Shown here: positions 28,935-36,310 of the stretch, in pieces
Layout of the letters: each line of letters begins with the position of its first letter
How positions within the stretch are numbered: position 1 is the first letter of the stretch
Assembly: GCA_023238725.1 (NCBI GenBank)
Contig: CM041536.1
Coordinates: 17,639,271-17,703,270 of the forward strand
Length of the DNA: 64,000 nucleotides
Reading direction: 5' to 3'
DNA from: Scortum barcoo
Taxonomy: Eukaryota; Chordata; Actinopteri; Centrarchiformes; Terapontidae
The notes under the pieces: model-generated
Databases searched by the model: none
What the model saw: the letters and a program-made list of their open reading frames with translations, nothing else
Told to the model about the DNA's origin: nothing
Position numbers and translations under genes: made by a program

Positions 28935-31900
28935 ACTCACACACACAATCATACTCACGCTCACTCACAAACATGCATTATGAACCCTTAATTTACCTTA
29001 CAACACACATGTGACACGTTGTCTTTAACAAAATCAGCAACAGAATTGTCTGAATAGAAAAGGAGCCTGCACTTGTGATGTAAAGTGAGGGGAGAGGTCA
29101 GATTTAGATGTATGAGATGTAGTAGCGTACTGGCTCTTTAGAAAGTGCTCAGCTGAAGAACTTGTTGGTGTGTGTGTGAGTGTGTGCGTCTGGTAACTGG
29201 GAAGTGATACTATCTGCGGACTCGTCTGGTAAACTCGCTGCATTCTGTGCCACTGTATCTCTTGACACTCTTCCGTATCTTTGTGGTTGTTGATTACAAG
29301 CGCTGTGTAGCTACGTCATTCAACAGCTAGAAGGTCACTATTTTTAGCTTAACTTCCTGGCCAAAGTGTACATATAGAACGGATGCAAATTGCAGAGAAC
29401 ATTGAGCCATAGTGGCAGTATAAAATGAAAAACATTCATGCTGCTATAGCTTCGGGTAATGTCCTTGTAAATGAATGTGATAAGTATTTTATTTAAGTTT
29501 GTTTGTCAGATATATCAAATATCAGTTTATTTGTAGTTCATAAGTTCCCAAACTACCCACAACAGCAACGGCATGTTATCACCCACTGTATTCAATTCAA
29601 GTTTCTTATTTTTCCTTATCAACAGAGTGTGATGTTTTGAATTTGAAACTGGAAATGAAAAGCAAACAAATGTTGACATTTTACAAACTTTAAATGTTTG
29701 ACATTTTAGTTAATAAATTACTCTAATGGATGACCACTGATTTGTTCATTTTGGATTTCACTAAATTGACAGTCTGAAAGGTTTTAAATGTATGAATGTT
29801 TAGATAGAGTAAGGAGTTATTTAAAGATGTAGCATACCAGGTAAATTAATTGAATTTCCATAGGGCTGCACTTGGTCTCATGTCAAAAACTCAAAAACAA
29901 AGTGATTAGTAAGTGTAATTATTTTGGGGAAATACTCAAATTATAGTTGCAATAATTAGTCATTTTGAGGGGCTGTTCCCATATCATGTTTCAGCACTGA
30001 CTTTACCTTACTGGGTGGTGGCGTAGCTCCCTGCTCAGCTGAAATCATGTATACGCACGTGGCGAAACACACCAGCGGTATGGTGGCAGCAGCAGAGTGA
30101 GAAGCACATGAATATCTGTAAATTCATACTCTATGAGGTGTTTAAATGGAGCAGTGAAGCAAAAATAAAGCCTTGACTCATTCAGACAGTGCAGCAAAGA
30201 ACACAGTGGACTACTGTACAGTCTAATGAACAGCAGCGAGACGTGAGGGGAATAGTTCATCTTCTGTACGGACATTGTTTCCGAAGATGATGCTGCAACC
30301 GACATGAGTGACTTCTGCATTCAAATAGGATCTTGTATTCACCCCTAATGATGTCTCTTAGGTCTCTTTATTAAATCTTTGGGCTTACTTAATCCATTGG
30401 TTATAGATCCCTTGATAAAAGAAGCATCAGATAGTCCTCAGTTTCAGTGATTTTGAAGCTTTGTCTTTGAGCTCACAGAGACGTTGCTGTGTTTTCGAAG
30501 GTGCGAGAAAGGAAACTATTCTCTTTAATTTCATCGGCCCCTTGATGCCAGAGGCCCAAATTAGGTCGAGATGTTTCAGGCAAGCTCTTACAGAATGACT
30601 CGATTCATACTGTGTAGCTTAGCAGTCACACTTCATCAGTCTAACAGCTTCCCCTGTAGCCAGGGATGGGAAAAAAGTATTCCAGTCAAAAGCTAAAAGA
30701 AGTCAAAGTGTTGAAAACAATCAAAATAAGATATACATGTACTTGCTTATATACAATAACTGCAACCTGACGATCTGTTGTCAGTTCATTAAAGGTGTTA
30801 GAAGTCTTTTCAAAAATCGAAAGGAGAAAGAAGAACAACCTAATCTTAGATTACACAAGTACATAGAAAGCTACTCACTAACATTACTGTGTGTATTTCT
30901 AATCAGTTAGTTTTCTCCCCAACCTGTCACTTCCCAGCTTCAGAAGGCCCATTTCTCTCTCCCCCATTTCTAATCCTTGGCTGGACTTTGAGTTTGCTAT
31001 CATGTTAGCACAATGTGGATGATGCAGTGATGCTAAATATATAACGCTGAATGTGAGAATGTTCGCATGTTAGCATTAAGCTCAAAGCACAGCTTAACTT
31101 GCCACAGTGCAACTGAAGCAGATGGATTAGGAACTAAACATGCAATTTAGGCTGGTTGAGTCAAGTGAGACAAAGTAAAGCTGAATCTGACGAACAAAGA
31201 GCTGAACAGACTCAACAGAAGATAAAGCCTATTCAATTAGATAATGGTTATAAATTCCTCTCTTGACATACATGCATATTTTTGCCTCAATAGTGCAAAA
31301 GAAAAGATCTAATACAAGCAATGTCAGCTTCTCATCTACTCAGCAGTGGACATAATAGGTCTACTATGAATATGGACTTATGGTAAAAGCAGAATGTTTC
31401 CCAAATTTAAAACAATTTTCCAATTTTTAACGTGAGTTGTATTACTGGTTATGCAACAGTCTTGATTTAATACTGATGGCTCAACAACCAAATGAGACCA
31501 TGGCGTAAAGATTGGCTTCTTATTCTAGTTCTAATTACAGTTTCTAATAGTTATTCTTAACACCTGCTACGGGGTTGGATGTTTCTGCACCATCATGTGA
31601 GATGGTGCTTGGGTTTGCTGGCTGAATTCGAGTTTCCTCGGCCCGCTAACTAAAGGTCCATCTCCAGAGCTGCTGCCCTCTTTCTTCCCAGCAAATTAGC
31701 ATGTAGTAAAGCAGAGGGAACGTGTAACCTAACGTGAGGTGAAATACTACCGCTTCTGTCCTCAAGGACCGCCAAAATCAACAAAAAGTGAAAAGTTCCA
31801 CTGAGCTGCTTTAACGTCGTTTCTTGGTCCTGTTCATGACTTTCACAGAGAGAGTGAGTTTGGATTTGGAGCTGCAGTCCCATGATATGTCACGGCCATT

Positions 31901-34900
31901 AATGTCGCACTCAGCAAAGTGTGATAAACTCATTAATTATGGAAACAAAAACAAATAGCCCACACACCCCACATTCCTCTCCACCCTCAGTCTCTCCTCC
32001 CCTCATGTCCTCTTCTTTGTCCTCACCGTCTCACACACTGATCAGTTTTTCTATCCCTGTAGTCTATTCTTATATAAGAGTAGGTGGGAGAATACCTCAC
32101 TCCTCCTACTGGACTTAATGTGGTGCCAGTCAAATCCCACTCTCAGCACCTTTTTAAGTAATTTTTATCAGAGGAACTGGCAAAGGAATATTACATAAGA
32201 TCGGCTGATGGCAGTCTCAGTCTCTGTGAAACCCATCTCACTTTCAGAGAAAGGCACAGGACCATGCGTGTTGCAAAACACACACGCTCGCTCACAGTGT
32301 GCTATGTACATATCCATGCAGATGCACACCAATAGTACACACACCCACACGTGTACAAACAGACGCACTTAAGTCCATTACATAATGCTATAGGTTGGTT
32401 TTGCTCACTGTTTCCTCATGGCATCACTGCGGATGGTTTGCTCTGTCCGCTGCACCATTGGAAAAACAGATGATAAACTAAATGTCTCAGTTTTGCATGA
32501 GTGCACGCACATACACATATATATACACACACACACACACACGTATATAAATAACACTATACTCCCAGTTGTGTTCTCGATAGACGACAGTGACTCATCC
32601 CCACATCGACAGTGTGTTTATGGAGTGGGTGAGAATTGAAATGCCAGTTACTGTTCATTTAGTGTATAATTGCCATCCACAATATCCAAGAGACGGTAGT
32701 GCTGCTTAAAAAAATTTACACTGTCAAGTGCGAAACGAAGAGCAGCTTCCATTCTAATGGAATGATTAATATTAAACCTCGACGTCTGTCTCCAGTTACC
32801 AACACTTCTCTGTTTACTCTCCTCCTGCCACTTGGCTTTAGCTGTCTAATGCTCCCTGCATGTCTATGCAAATCCTCCTCGCCGTTGTCTGTGCCAACAC
32901 ACTGTTGCAGCCGTCTCTCTGACCTACTGAGTCAGCTTTATTTCAGCCTTTCATTCCTTTCACCTTTCTCACCGTTTCCCTCACTCATCCCACCTTCCCC
33001 TCTCTCCCCTCCCAGGAGAAGAACTTGGAGTGGTTCCCCCGCATGAGAGCCATGTCTCTGGTGAGCAGCGAGGGAGACAATGAGCAGAACGAGATGCGCT
33101 CTCTGCAAGAGAAACTGGACAGCACTGTCACTCTGGTGGCTCAGCTGTCTGGCCAGCTGGCTGAGCTCAAGGAACAGGTAGAGTGCCACTTCATGCCGTC
33201 TTTCACACTGCGGTGGGAAAAATATTTGGTCTGAGCACTTTGGTATCTGAAGTGAATGCCTGATGAATAATCCAAAGCAAAAACCTCTTGTTTTTAAAAA
33301 GCATATTGCATTGTAAGATCTTGTTCAGATGCATGCTGTTCAGCTAACAGCAGCACATGTAGACCCCACGTGCCGCCTGACCTTGATCTCGTCTGTTCAC
33401 CTAAAAACACCCGCAGGGCAAGAGGTCACATAGAAGAGATGGCGTCAGCAGTCTTGCTTTGTTCTCCATCTCTGTACGGAGTTCAGTGATATAAATGAAT
33501 TCTTTCAGACTCTTGATGTTCCTGAACACAGCTCGACAGGTGACTATCACGTCATCTATCAACGCAACTGAGAGCCGCCAGTGAGCCTCTGGCTGTTTGG
33601 ATGACTAGCTCTGCTACTGCAGTGTGACTGATCACTCTCATCACCTGCCTCCCCTGCATGTGATTGCAGTCACAGGCCTGTCCTTGTTCCTCTTCTGCCA
33701 GATGTGTGAAAACAACTCCTACCAGGGGAGGATCACACTCCGATAAACAAAAAAACAACTTCTGTTGACCTCAGTGAGCAATTAAGTCTCCCTGCTGACT
33801 GGGTTCCCTCACTCCCTTTTAACAGCCATGTTTTTTGTGCTGTTGAAGTGCCCTTGAGCAAAACACCAGCCTTTTCTCTGCATCTATAGTTGGGGTCAAC
33901 TGCAGGTTTTTTATTCTAATGTAGGTGCAGGCTGACACATATAGAGTCATGGGGTTAGCAAGAATATCACTCCACCTTAGTGATGAATATGTATTTTTAG
34001 TGTGCATCACAAGAGGAGAGTGTTTTCATGCAGACCCAGCCACAGTTCTGCAGTCACGAGTGGAGGCCTGCAGGTCTCACACCAGCTCTGAACGCAAAAC
34101 TGTTTCTCACTGTTTTCTTTCACAGCTCCTCCCTCATTACAACCTCCACTGACCACAGCACTTTATACTATCACAGATGAGATTGTGTGCACTTTAGTTT
34201 TAGGGTTCTTCACAGCATACCCAGTTTCCCTTAATCTGCATGTACAGTGTATGGTTTACAGAACCACTGGCTTTCATTTATGACGTCAACACCGAAACCA
34301 CTGAAAATGTAGTGGTGGTGGGAAACCACCCGCTTCTGGTTCATCAAACTCCCCCCCTCCACACTTATACAACACCTGACATGCAGGTCACAGTTAGTTG
34401 TGTACGACACATGACGGTGTCCTCTAATGAAGTTTCCAAGGGACATTTCAGTTTTCAGACCAGAGTCATAACCGCAGTTGAACAAAGTGAATTGTATACA
34501 ACAGTGGAGAAGATTTATCTCTTGTGTAACATCCCAGTCAAATGTTGTAAAGGAAATTGTAAATTAATACTAAGCTCTCACAAAGTAATTGTTTGCAGTG
34601 TTTGAAATGACTGATGTGGGGAGCCGTGTCGCGCCATTCAATATTTTGTGTAACACAACTAATCCAGATTCATTTCTTGAAGTAATGAGACAAAGATTCA
34701 TTTTGTTTCGTCTAAATGAATTTACTCGCTCTTAGAGTGGAGATTTGGAGTGTCATTTTACCTGCACTCCAAGTTCAGATAGATAAACACTGAAGTCTGG
34801 AATGTAATAATTATATGTGAACATAGCAGGAACATTGTGTTTTGCATAATAAAGTGCCCACTAGAACAATAATAGCGCTATACAGGTACAGGTTTGCATA

Positions 34901-35056
34901 TTATGTGTATGCTACATGAAAAATGAAAAGCCACTCCAGGTTGATGTTTGTTTTTTCTGTCTGTCTCCTCTGCAGATGACAGAACAGAGGAAGAACAAGC
35001 AGAGGCTTGGATTTCTGGGTCCTCCTCAGCCCAACCATCACATCCCGGCCCACTGA
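1..35056 (+). CDS. itpr2: Inositol 1,4,5-trisphosphate receptor type 2, C-terminal ~1,915 residues (39 exons, 5' truncated by window)
   Basis: Ligand-gated calcium channel of the endoplasmic reticulum that opens on IP3 and cytosolic calcium. Thirty-nine exons can be joined through GT-AG junctions. Their coding lengths sum to 5,748 nt from base 3 to the TGA at 35054-35056 with no frame break. Vertebrate IP3 receptors have about 2,700 residues, so the suppressor and IP3-binding regions lie upstream of the window. What is here is the late solenoid, the RIH and RIH-associated regions, six membrane segments, the GGGVGD selectivity filter, the C2H2-type linker and the C-terminal coiled coil. The C-terminus (GFLGPPQPNHHIPAH) and the central linkers match type 2 rather than types 1 or 3, and the sspn-bhlhe41-rassf8 neighbourhood agrees. 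It converges on sspn. Exon coordinates are given in the segment entries below. Identity is very secure; a few exon edges (3058 in particular) are less so. Confidence 0.97.
624..1656 (+). other. itpr2 intron with an AT-rich repeat remnant
   Basis: A 1,033-bp intron between coding exons. Its first half (about 700-960) resembles a degenerate dispersed element, described separately. The remainder is AT-rich, and no exon, RNA gene or further repeat was recognised. Confidence 0.8.
705..960. mobile_element. Probable degenerate retroelement remnant
   Basis: The stretch starts with an ACTTTATTAATCCAGAAGG-like phrase and runs on through an A-rich block. It resembles the ACTTTATTGATCCC...GGGAAATT sequence that recurs in dispersed copies in fish genomes, read from the element's 3' end. 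I cannot assign a family without a repeat library. No reverse transcriptase frame and no target-site duplication were identified, so this is an old fragment if it is an element at all. Confidence 0.4.
1933..4661 (+). CDS. itpr2: itpr2 segment: exons 1933-2056, 2139-2196, 2364-2529, 2891-3058, 3622-3708, 3799-3924, 4075-4197, 4461-4661 (RIH domain region)
   Basis: Encodes the central RIH (RYDR_ITPR) repeat region. Recognisable stretches are VRLDYRITYLLSIYKKEFG (1933-2056), PEPDIDEIATKAESMFAG (2139-2196), LDDEGGRTFLRVLIHLIM (2364-2529), ENYKQIKADLDQLRLTVEKS (2891-3058), LSPVQDGDNKPQIDSNKA (3622-3708), LLKNMGAHTVVLDLLQIP (3799-3924), AHTFLQNFCRGNPQNQVLLH (4075-4197) and EAETMRHIFMNNYQLCNEIS (4461-4661). 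The acceptor at 2364 was chosen because the two other AGs nearby give immediate stops. The donor at 3058|3059 (GTGCTG) is weak; GTATCC at 3080 is also in frame and would add seven residues, but alignment to mammals favours 3058. Confidence 0.94.
4283..4349. repeat. Two perfect inverted repeats (hairpins) in an itpr2 intron
   Basis: The first hairpin is GGAATTAG (4283-4290), a TCT loop, then CTAATTCC (4294-4301). The second is AAACTAACACAATT (4318-4331), an ACAG loop, then AATTGTGTTAGTTT (4336-4349), a perfect 14-bp stem. Both lie in the 263-bp intron between exons 4075-4197 and 4461-4661. The stems are too short for a typical microRNA precursor. They could be the remains of a small palindromic element or a local DNA or RNA structure. 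Confidence 0.75.
4802..7795 (+). CDS. itpr2: itpr2 segment: exons 4802-5053, 5187-5312, 5478-5606, 5925-6045, 6348-6529, 6867-7009, 7687-7795 (regulatory solenoid)
   Basis: Continues the helical solenoid. Diagnostic stretches are VELLAACTEGKNVYTELKCN (4802-5053), VNHCYVDTEVEMKEIYTSNH (5187-5312), SVFIKLLQSAFRIYNCTW (5925-6045), IAIPVDLDSQVNTL and SNMVQRAAKDWR (6348-6529), EEQFSPKVQAEFSVLVDVLH (6867-7009) and KLCIKILQTLREMLDKKE (7687-7795). The junctions at 6045|6348, 7009|7687 and 7795|16930 restore the codons seen in other vertebrates. Exon 7687-7795 is followed by the largest intron of the window. Confidence 0.95.
7010..7686 (+). other. itpr2 intron, AT-rich
   Basis: A 677-bp intron with A+T-rich sequence and no coding potential beyond chance frames. 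No repeat family or regulatory signature was recognised. Confidence 0.7.
9064..9300. repeat. GA-rich purine tract
   Basis: About 240 bp in which the + strand is mostly G and A, with repeated GAGA and GGGAGGGA units and few pyrimidines. Chance frames through it are an artefact of composition. It may be a decayed microsatellite. Confidence 0.7.
9409..9447. promoter_or_regulatory. D-box (TTACGTAA) and E-box (CACGTG) 25 bp apart in an itpr2 intron
   Basis: TTACGTAA at 9409-9416 is a perfect palindromic site of the kind bound by PAR-bZIP factors and NFIL3. CACGTG at 9442-9447 is a canonical E-box. The pairing of the two element types is typical of clock-controlled enhancers. Whether it is bound is unknown; both are short words that also occur by chance. 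Confidence 0.35.
9567..9641. repeat. Poly-C (10) followed by a 65-bp AC dinucleotide microsatellite
   Basis: Ten C residues at 9567-9576 lead into about 32 uninterrupted AC copies at 9577-9641. A length-variable locus is likely. Confidence 0.97.
10271..10315. repeat. TTTCC pentanucleotide array, nine perfect copies
   Basis: Nine TTTCC units in a row, entered from a CTC and left by TTTGA. No coding or splice role is evident. Confidence 0.97.
14063..14077. repeat. Poly-C run of 15
   Basis: Homopolymer inside the large itpr2 intron, flanked by pyrimidine-rich sequence. Prone to sequencing error and length variation. Confidence 0.95.
14575..14613. repeat. GT dinucleotide microsatellite
   Basis: About 39 bp of GT with a single A interruption near the start; intronic. 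Confidence 0.95.
15731..15850. mobile_element. TAA repeat plus probable dispersed-element remnant
   Basis: A TAA microsatellite (15731-15764, then 15766-15778) runs into sequence resembling the 'GCGCCTTTCTA..AC.CAAAG.TGCTTTACA' phrase found in many dispersed fish elements (here AGTGTTTTTCTAAAAACTC, then AAAGATGCTTTACAG). The (TAA)n would be the variable end of the element. The family is not assigned. Confidence 0.4.
16930..18943 (+). CDS. itpr2: itpr2 segment: exons 16930-17050, 17347-17534, 17649-17829, 18690-18943
   Basis: Exon 16930-17050 encodes GNELRKILLTRYFGN and a Ser/Gly-rich variable linker that continues into 17347-17534, where the conserved MAEIQCLLDNVGASELVIDL begins. Exon 17649-17829 carries QKKSERFFKVFYDRMRTAQQ. 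Exon 18690-18943 carries LKEASSVTSKAFCAFRKELD and the start of the RIH-associated domain (MKPILRYLQLLCENHNSDLQ). Junctions 17050|17347 and 17829|18690 each rebuild a Gly codon split after its first base. Confidence 0.95.
17830..18689 (+). other. itpr2 intron, no recognised content
   Basis: An 860-bp intron. A 12-bp perfect palindrome (TATTGATCAATA, near 18488) is the only structure noticed. Confidence 0.65.
19042..20576 (+). CDS. itpr2: itpr2 segment: exons 19042-19242, 19698-19808, 20264-20359, 20457-20576 (RIH-associated domain)
   Basis: Nearly invariant across vertebrate IP3 receptors: NFLRNQNNKTNYNLVCETLQ and the GSTTGGLGLLGLYINE motif (19042-19242), the HESNGIDIIIALI core (19698-19808), LLLAIMESRHDSENAEKILY (20264-20359) and the acidic linker before VGHNIYILAHQ (20457-20576). 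All four exons start and end in phase 0. This domain couples cytosolic regulation to the pore. Confidence 0.96.
20577..21676 (+). other. itpr2 intron with T-rich runs
   Basis: A 1.1-kb intron with a GT-rich start (about 20685-20705) and two long T runs (near 21115 and 21140). No exon or RNA gene seen. Confidence 0.7.
21677..22104 (+). CDS. itpr2: itpr2 segment: exons 21677-21811, 21912-22104 (pre-membrane linker)
   Basis: Encodes LARHNKILQQSLRPG and a Gly-rich stretch, then YYAKHTAQIEIVRHDRTMEQ, VFPVPNICEYLTEESKVRVF and NDFFQQFDNLYNEMRWQKKI, the conserved cytosolic approach to the first membrane segment. The Gly-rich insert (GSGLGMGAGLDPDNEKDD) is longer than in mammalian type 2. The exon end at 22104 splits a Lys codon (A|AA). 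Confidence 0.95.
22309..23392 (+). CDS. itpr2: itpr2 segment: exons 22309-22434, 22623-22798, 22912-23076, 23209-23392 (membrane segments S1-S5)
   Basis: The channel body. S1 is in 22309-22434 (WFSRHISLWGSISFYLACLV onward), followed by FYPFGDDGDEG. Exon 22623-22798 carries two hydrophobic helices. Exon 22912-23076 carries FLVSFVGNQGTFTRGYKAVV and a helix ending HEFFYSFL. Exon 23209-23392 holds the S4-S5 linker (REETLLNVIKSVTRNGRSII) and S5 (LLAIFLVYFFSIIGFLFLKD), then enters the luminal loop. The motifs match all vertebrate IP3 receptors. Confidence 0.96.
23393..24740 (+). other. itpr2 intron inside the luminal-loop coding region
   Basis: A 1.35-kb intron. A 142-codon open frame at 24137-24565 has no recognisable protein features and is not flanked by usable in-phase splice sites that I could find. 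No repeat family recognised. Confidence 0.65.
24741..25861 (+). CDS. itpr2: itpr2 segment: exons 24741-24827, 25740-25861 (luminal loop, pore helix, selectivity filter)
   Basis: Exon 24741-24827 encodes the variable ER-luminal loop (KRDLLSSKEVADSCMKDSC, then a Ser/Pro stretch). Its acceptor is fixed by phase: a downstream alternative AG leads to a stop. Exon 25740-25861 encodes CDTLLMCIITVLNQGLRNGG and the selectivity filter GGGVGD at 25820-25837, then ILRRPSKE. The two loop cysteines flank the position of a cysteine present in mammals, but no Asn-X-Ser/Thr sequon is present anywhere in the loop. Confidence 0.9.
24828..25739 (+). other. itpr2 intron, no recognised content
   Basis: A 912-bp intron, AT-rich, with a CA/GT-rich patch near 24955-25100 and no exon or element recognised. 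Confidence 0.65.
26074..26494 (+). CDS. itpr2: itpr2 segment: exons 26074-26239, 26334-26494 (S6 and C2H2-type linker)
   Basis: Exon 26074-26239 encodes EPLFAARVVYDLLFFFVVII and the S6 gate NLIFGVIIDTFADLRSEKQ. The linker that follows spans both exons and carries two Cys (TTCFICG) and two His (HIKSEH) in the spacing of the zinc-binding linker domain of IP3 receptors, which links the pore to the C-terminal tail. Exon 26334-26494 ends at YTGPESYVAQMIA. Confidence 0.95.
27150..27345. promoter_or_regulatory. Candidate conserved non-coding element (dense homeobox/POU/E-box words)
   Basis: High-complexity sequence amid AT-rich intron. It contains a perfect POU octamer ATTTGCAT (27257-27264), CAGGTG (27271-27276) overlapping TGACAG (27275-27280, TALE-type), and ATTAATATGCAT (27288-27299). 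The word density resembles developmental enhancers. No alignment could be run, so this is a guess from composition. Confidence 0.25.
28845..28931. repeat. CT dinucleotide microsatellite, 87 bp uninterrupted
   Basis: About 43 perfect CT copies, followed by CA-rich sequence. The longest simple repeat in the window. Confidence 0.98.
33016..35056 (+). CDS. itpr2: itpr2 segment: exons 33016-33177, 34976-35056 (C-terminal coiled coil and stop)
   Basis: Exon 33016-33177 encodes EKNLEWFPRMRAMSLVSSEG and a heptad-rich helix (LQEKLDSTVTLVAQLSGQL). Exon 34976-35056 encodes MTEQRKNKQRLGFLG, a short tail and TGA at 35054-35056. The C-terminal helices of the four subunits meet in the channel's central bundle. 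The tail length and the NHH before the end match mammalian ITPR2. Confidence 0.96.
33178..34975 (+). other. Last itpr2 intron
   Basis: A 1.8-kb intron. A short GGTGG...CCACC inverted repeat occurs near 34313-34330. Nothing else recognised. Confidence 0.7.
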
Positions 35057-36310
35057 AGGGGCGCCAGGCCCCAACAGGACACAGTGAGGGGTCACCCAGC
35101 TGCAGACTCGCAGTAGAAACCAGATAGAAACGCAGACACACACAAACTCAAGCCTTAAGAACAATACATGTATTCAGAGTATGCTTGCAATTAATGATGT
35201 CAAAATGCAAGAGGCCACAGTGCCTTTATCCATGACACAATCTCAGCCTTATGGGATACAGACTGTGTCTTATGTGCTCATTCTGCCACAAGGAGCACGC
35301 TCGTACAGAGGAGCTCGTCTCTGTGAACGATTGGCCCGGCGCGGCACACATCTGCCAGTGTAGTGTTAGTGTGCCAGACAGATGTCAAGGGAAATGTTAA
35401 GGTAAGGTTAATGGTTAAATGCTGTTAAGTCCGTGGACGGCCATGTCTTGGCATTCGTTCTCAACTGTCTCAGCGCTGATGTGTCAGAGATCGTAACAAC
35501 TGGCCGCACAGAGGTCAGTGATTGGCAGGCAGTGAACAGTTTGTTCTTGCATCACCGTTTGGCCTCCAGGGGAGAAGTGTGTGCACTTGAACATCAAGTA
35601 TTCTCCCCTTTACCTTTTTAGATTTCTGATGGTATTCATAACTGGAGTGTTATTTTTGCATTTTGGAAAAAAGGAATCATGCTGCCTTACTCATTAACTT
35701 TTACAAACAGTACATTGCAATTGCTGAAAGTGCACTTTTAAAAGAAAATTTAAAAAGGGGAAGAATTTAAGCCTGTAACTGAAAACAGTGGTTAGCTTGG
35801 GGTATTATTTTTGCATGCTTTTGGTTGCGTCTAAAAATGCATTCACTGCACCATTTCAGTTGCCTTTTTACAGATTTATACGGAGTATATAAGTAACACA
35901 AATGTGAATGAGAATAATGATTACATGTGCAGAACTTACTTGAAATTTCTTTTAAGTCTTGTATTGGTACATAATGTAACTGACTGAAGATGGTAAGGTC
36001 TTTGTTACAACATGCCTTATATCTGTGGATGTCAGTTAATACTGTTATATTTACTGTTTCTGCTCATATCATCTCCATCCTTCGTCCTACTGTTTCTTAA
36101 ACTTCCATGTTTTTTAGTGTAAATCATCCTCACTCATCTTTCTTGGACTGCAATCAATTGTTTAGTCTGAGCTTGTGTTTTAAACCTGTACAAAATAATT
36201 ATGAGTGCATGCACTTGAAGCTAGCTGTCCTGTGACACTCTCTGTTAAGTGTATAGAAAGATGTGTTTTATGTGATTGGACGTTGTAATAAATTTATAAC
36301 AAGACTTATT
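35057..36310 (+). other. itpr2: itpr2 3' UTR (predicted)
   Basis: From the stop to about 20 bases beyond the AATAAA hexamer at 36287-36292. The sequence becomes AT-rich, as is usual for 3' UTRs. The true cleavage site cannot be read from DNA alone. Confidence 0.6.
36287..36292 (+). terminator. itpr2: AATAAA polyadenylation signal for itpr2
   Basis: Canonical hexamer, 1.23 kb after the itpr2 stop; the first convincing one downstream. Confidence 0.6.

Larger units (their letters stand above)
26495..33015 (+). other. itpr2 intron (6.5 kb)
   Basis: Lies between AQMIA and EKNLEWFPRMRAM. It holds a long CT microsatellite (28845-28931), a short AC run near 32525-32542 and a candidate regulatory stretch at 27150-27345. 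The open frames inside do not resemble known proteins, and no nested gene was identified. Confidence 0.8.

Noticed and set aside
1..35056. Identity as itpr1 or itpr3 (or ryanodine receptor)
   Set aside because: The C-terminus, variable linkers and neighbour genes match type 2; ryanodine receptors differ in filter context and C-terminus.
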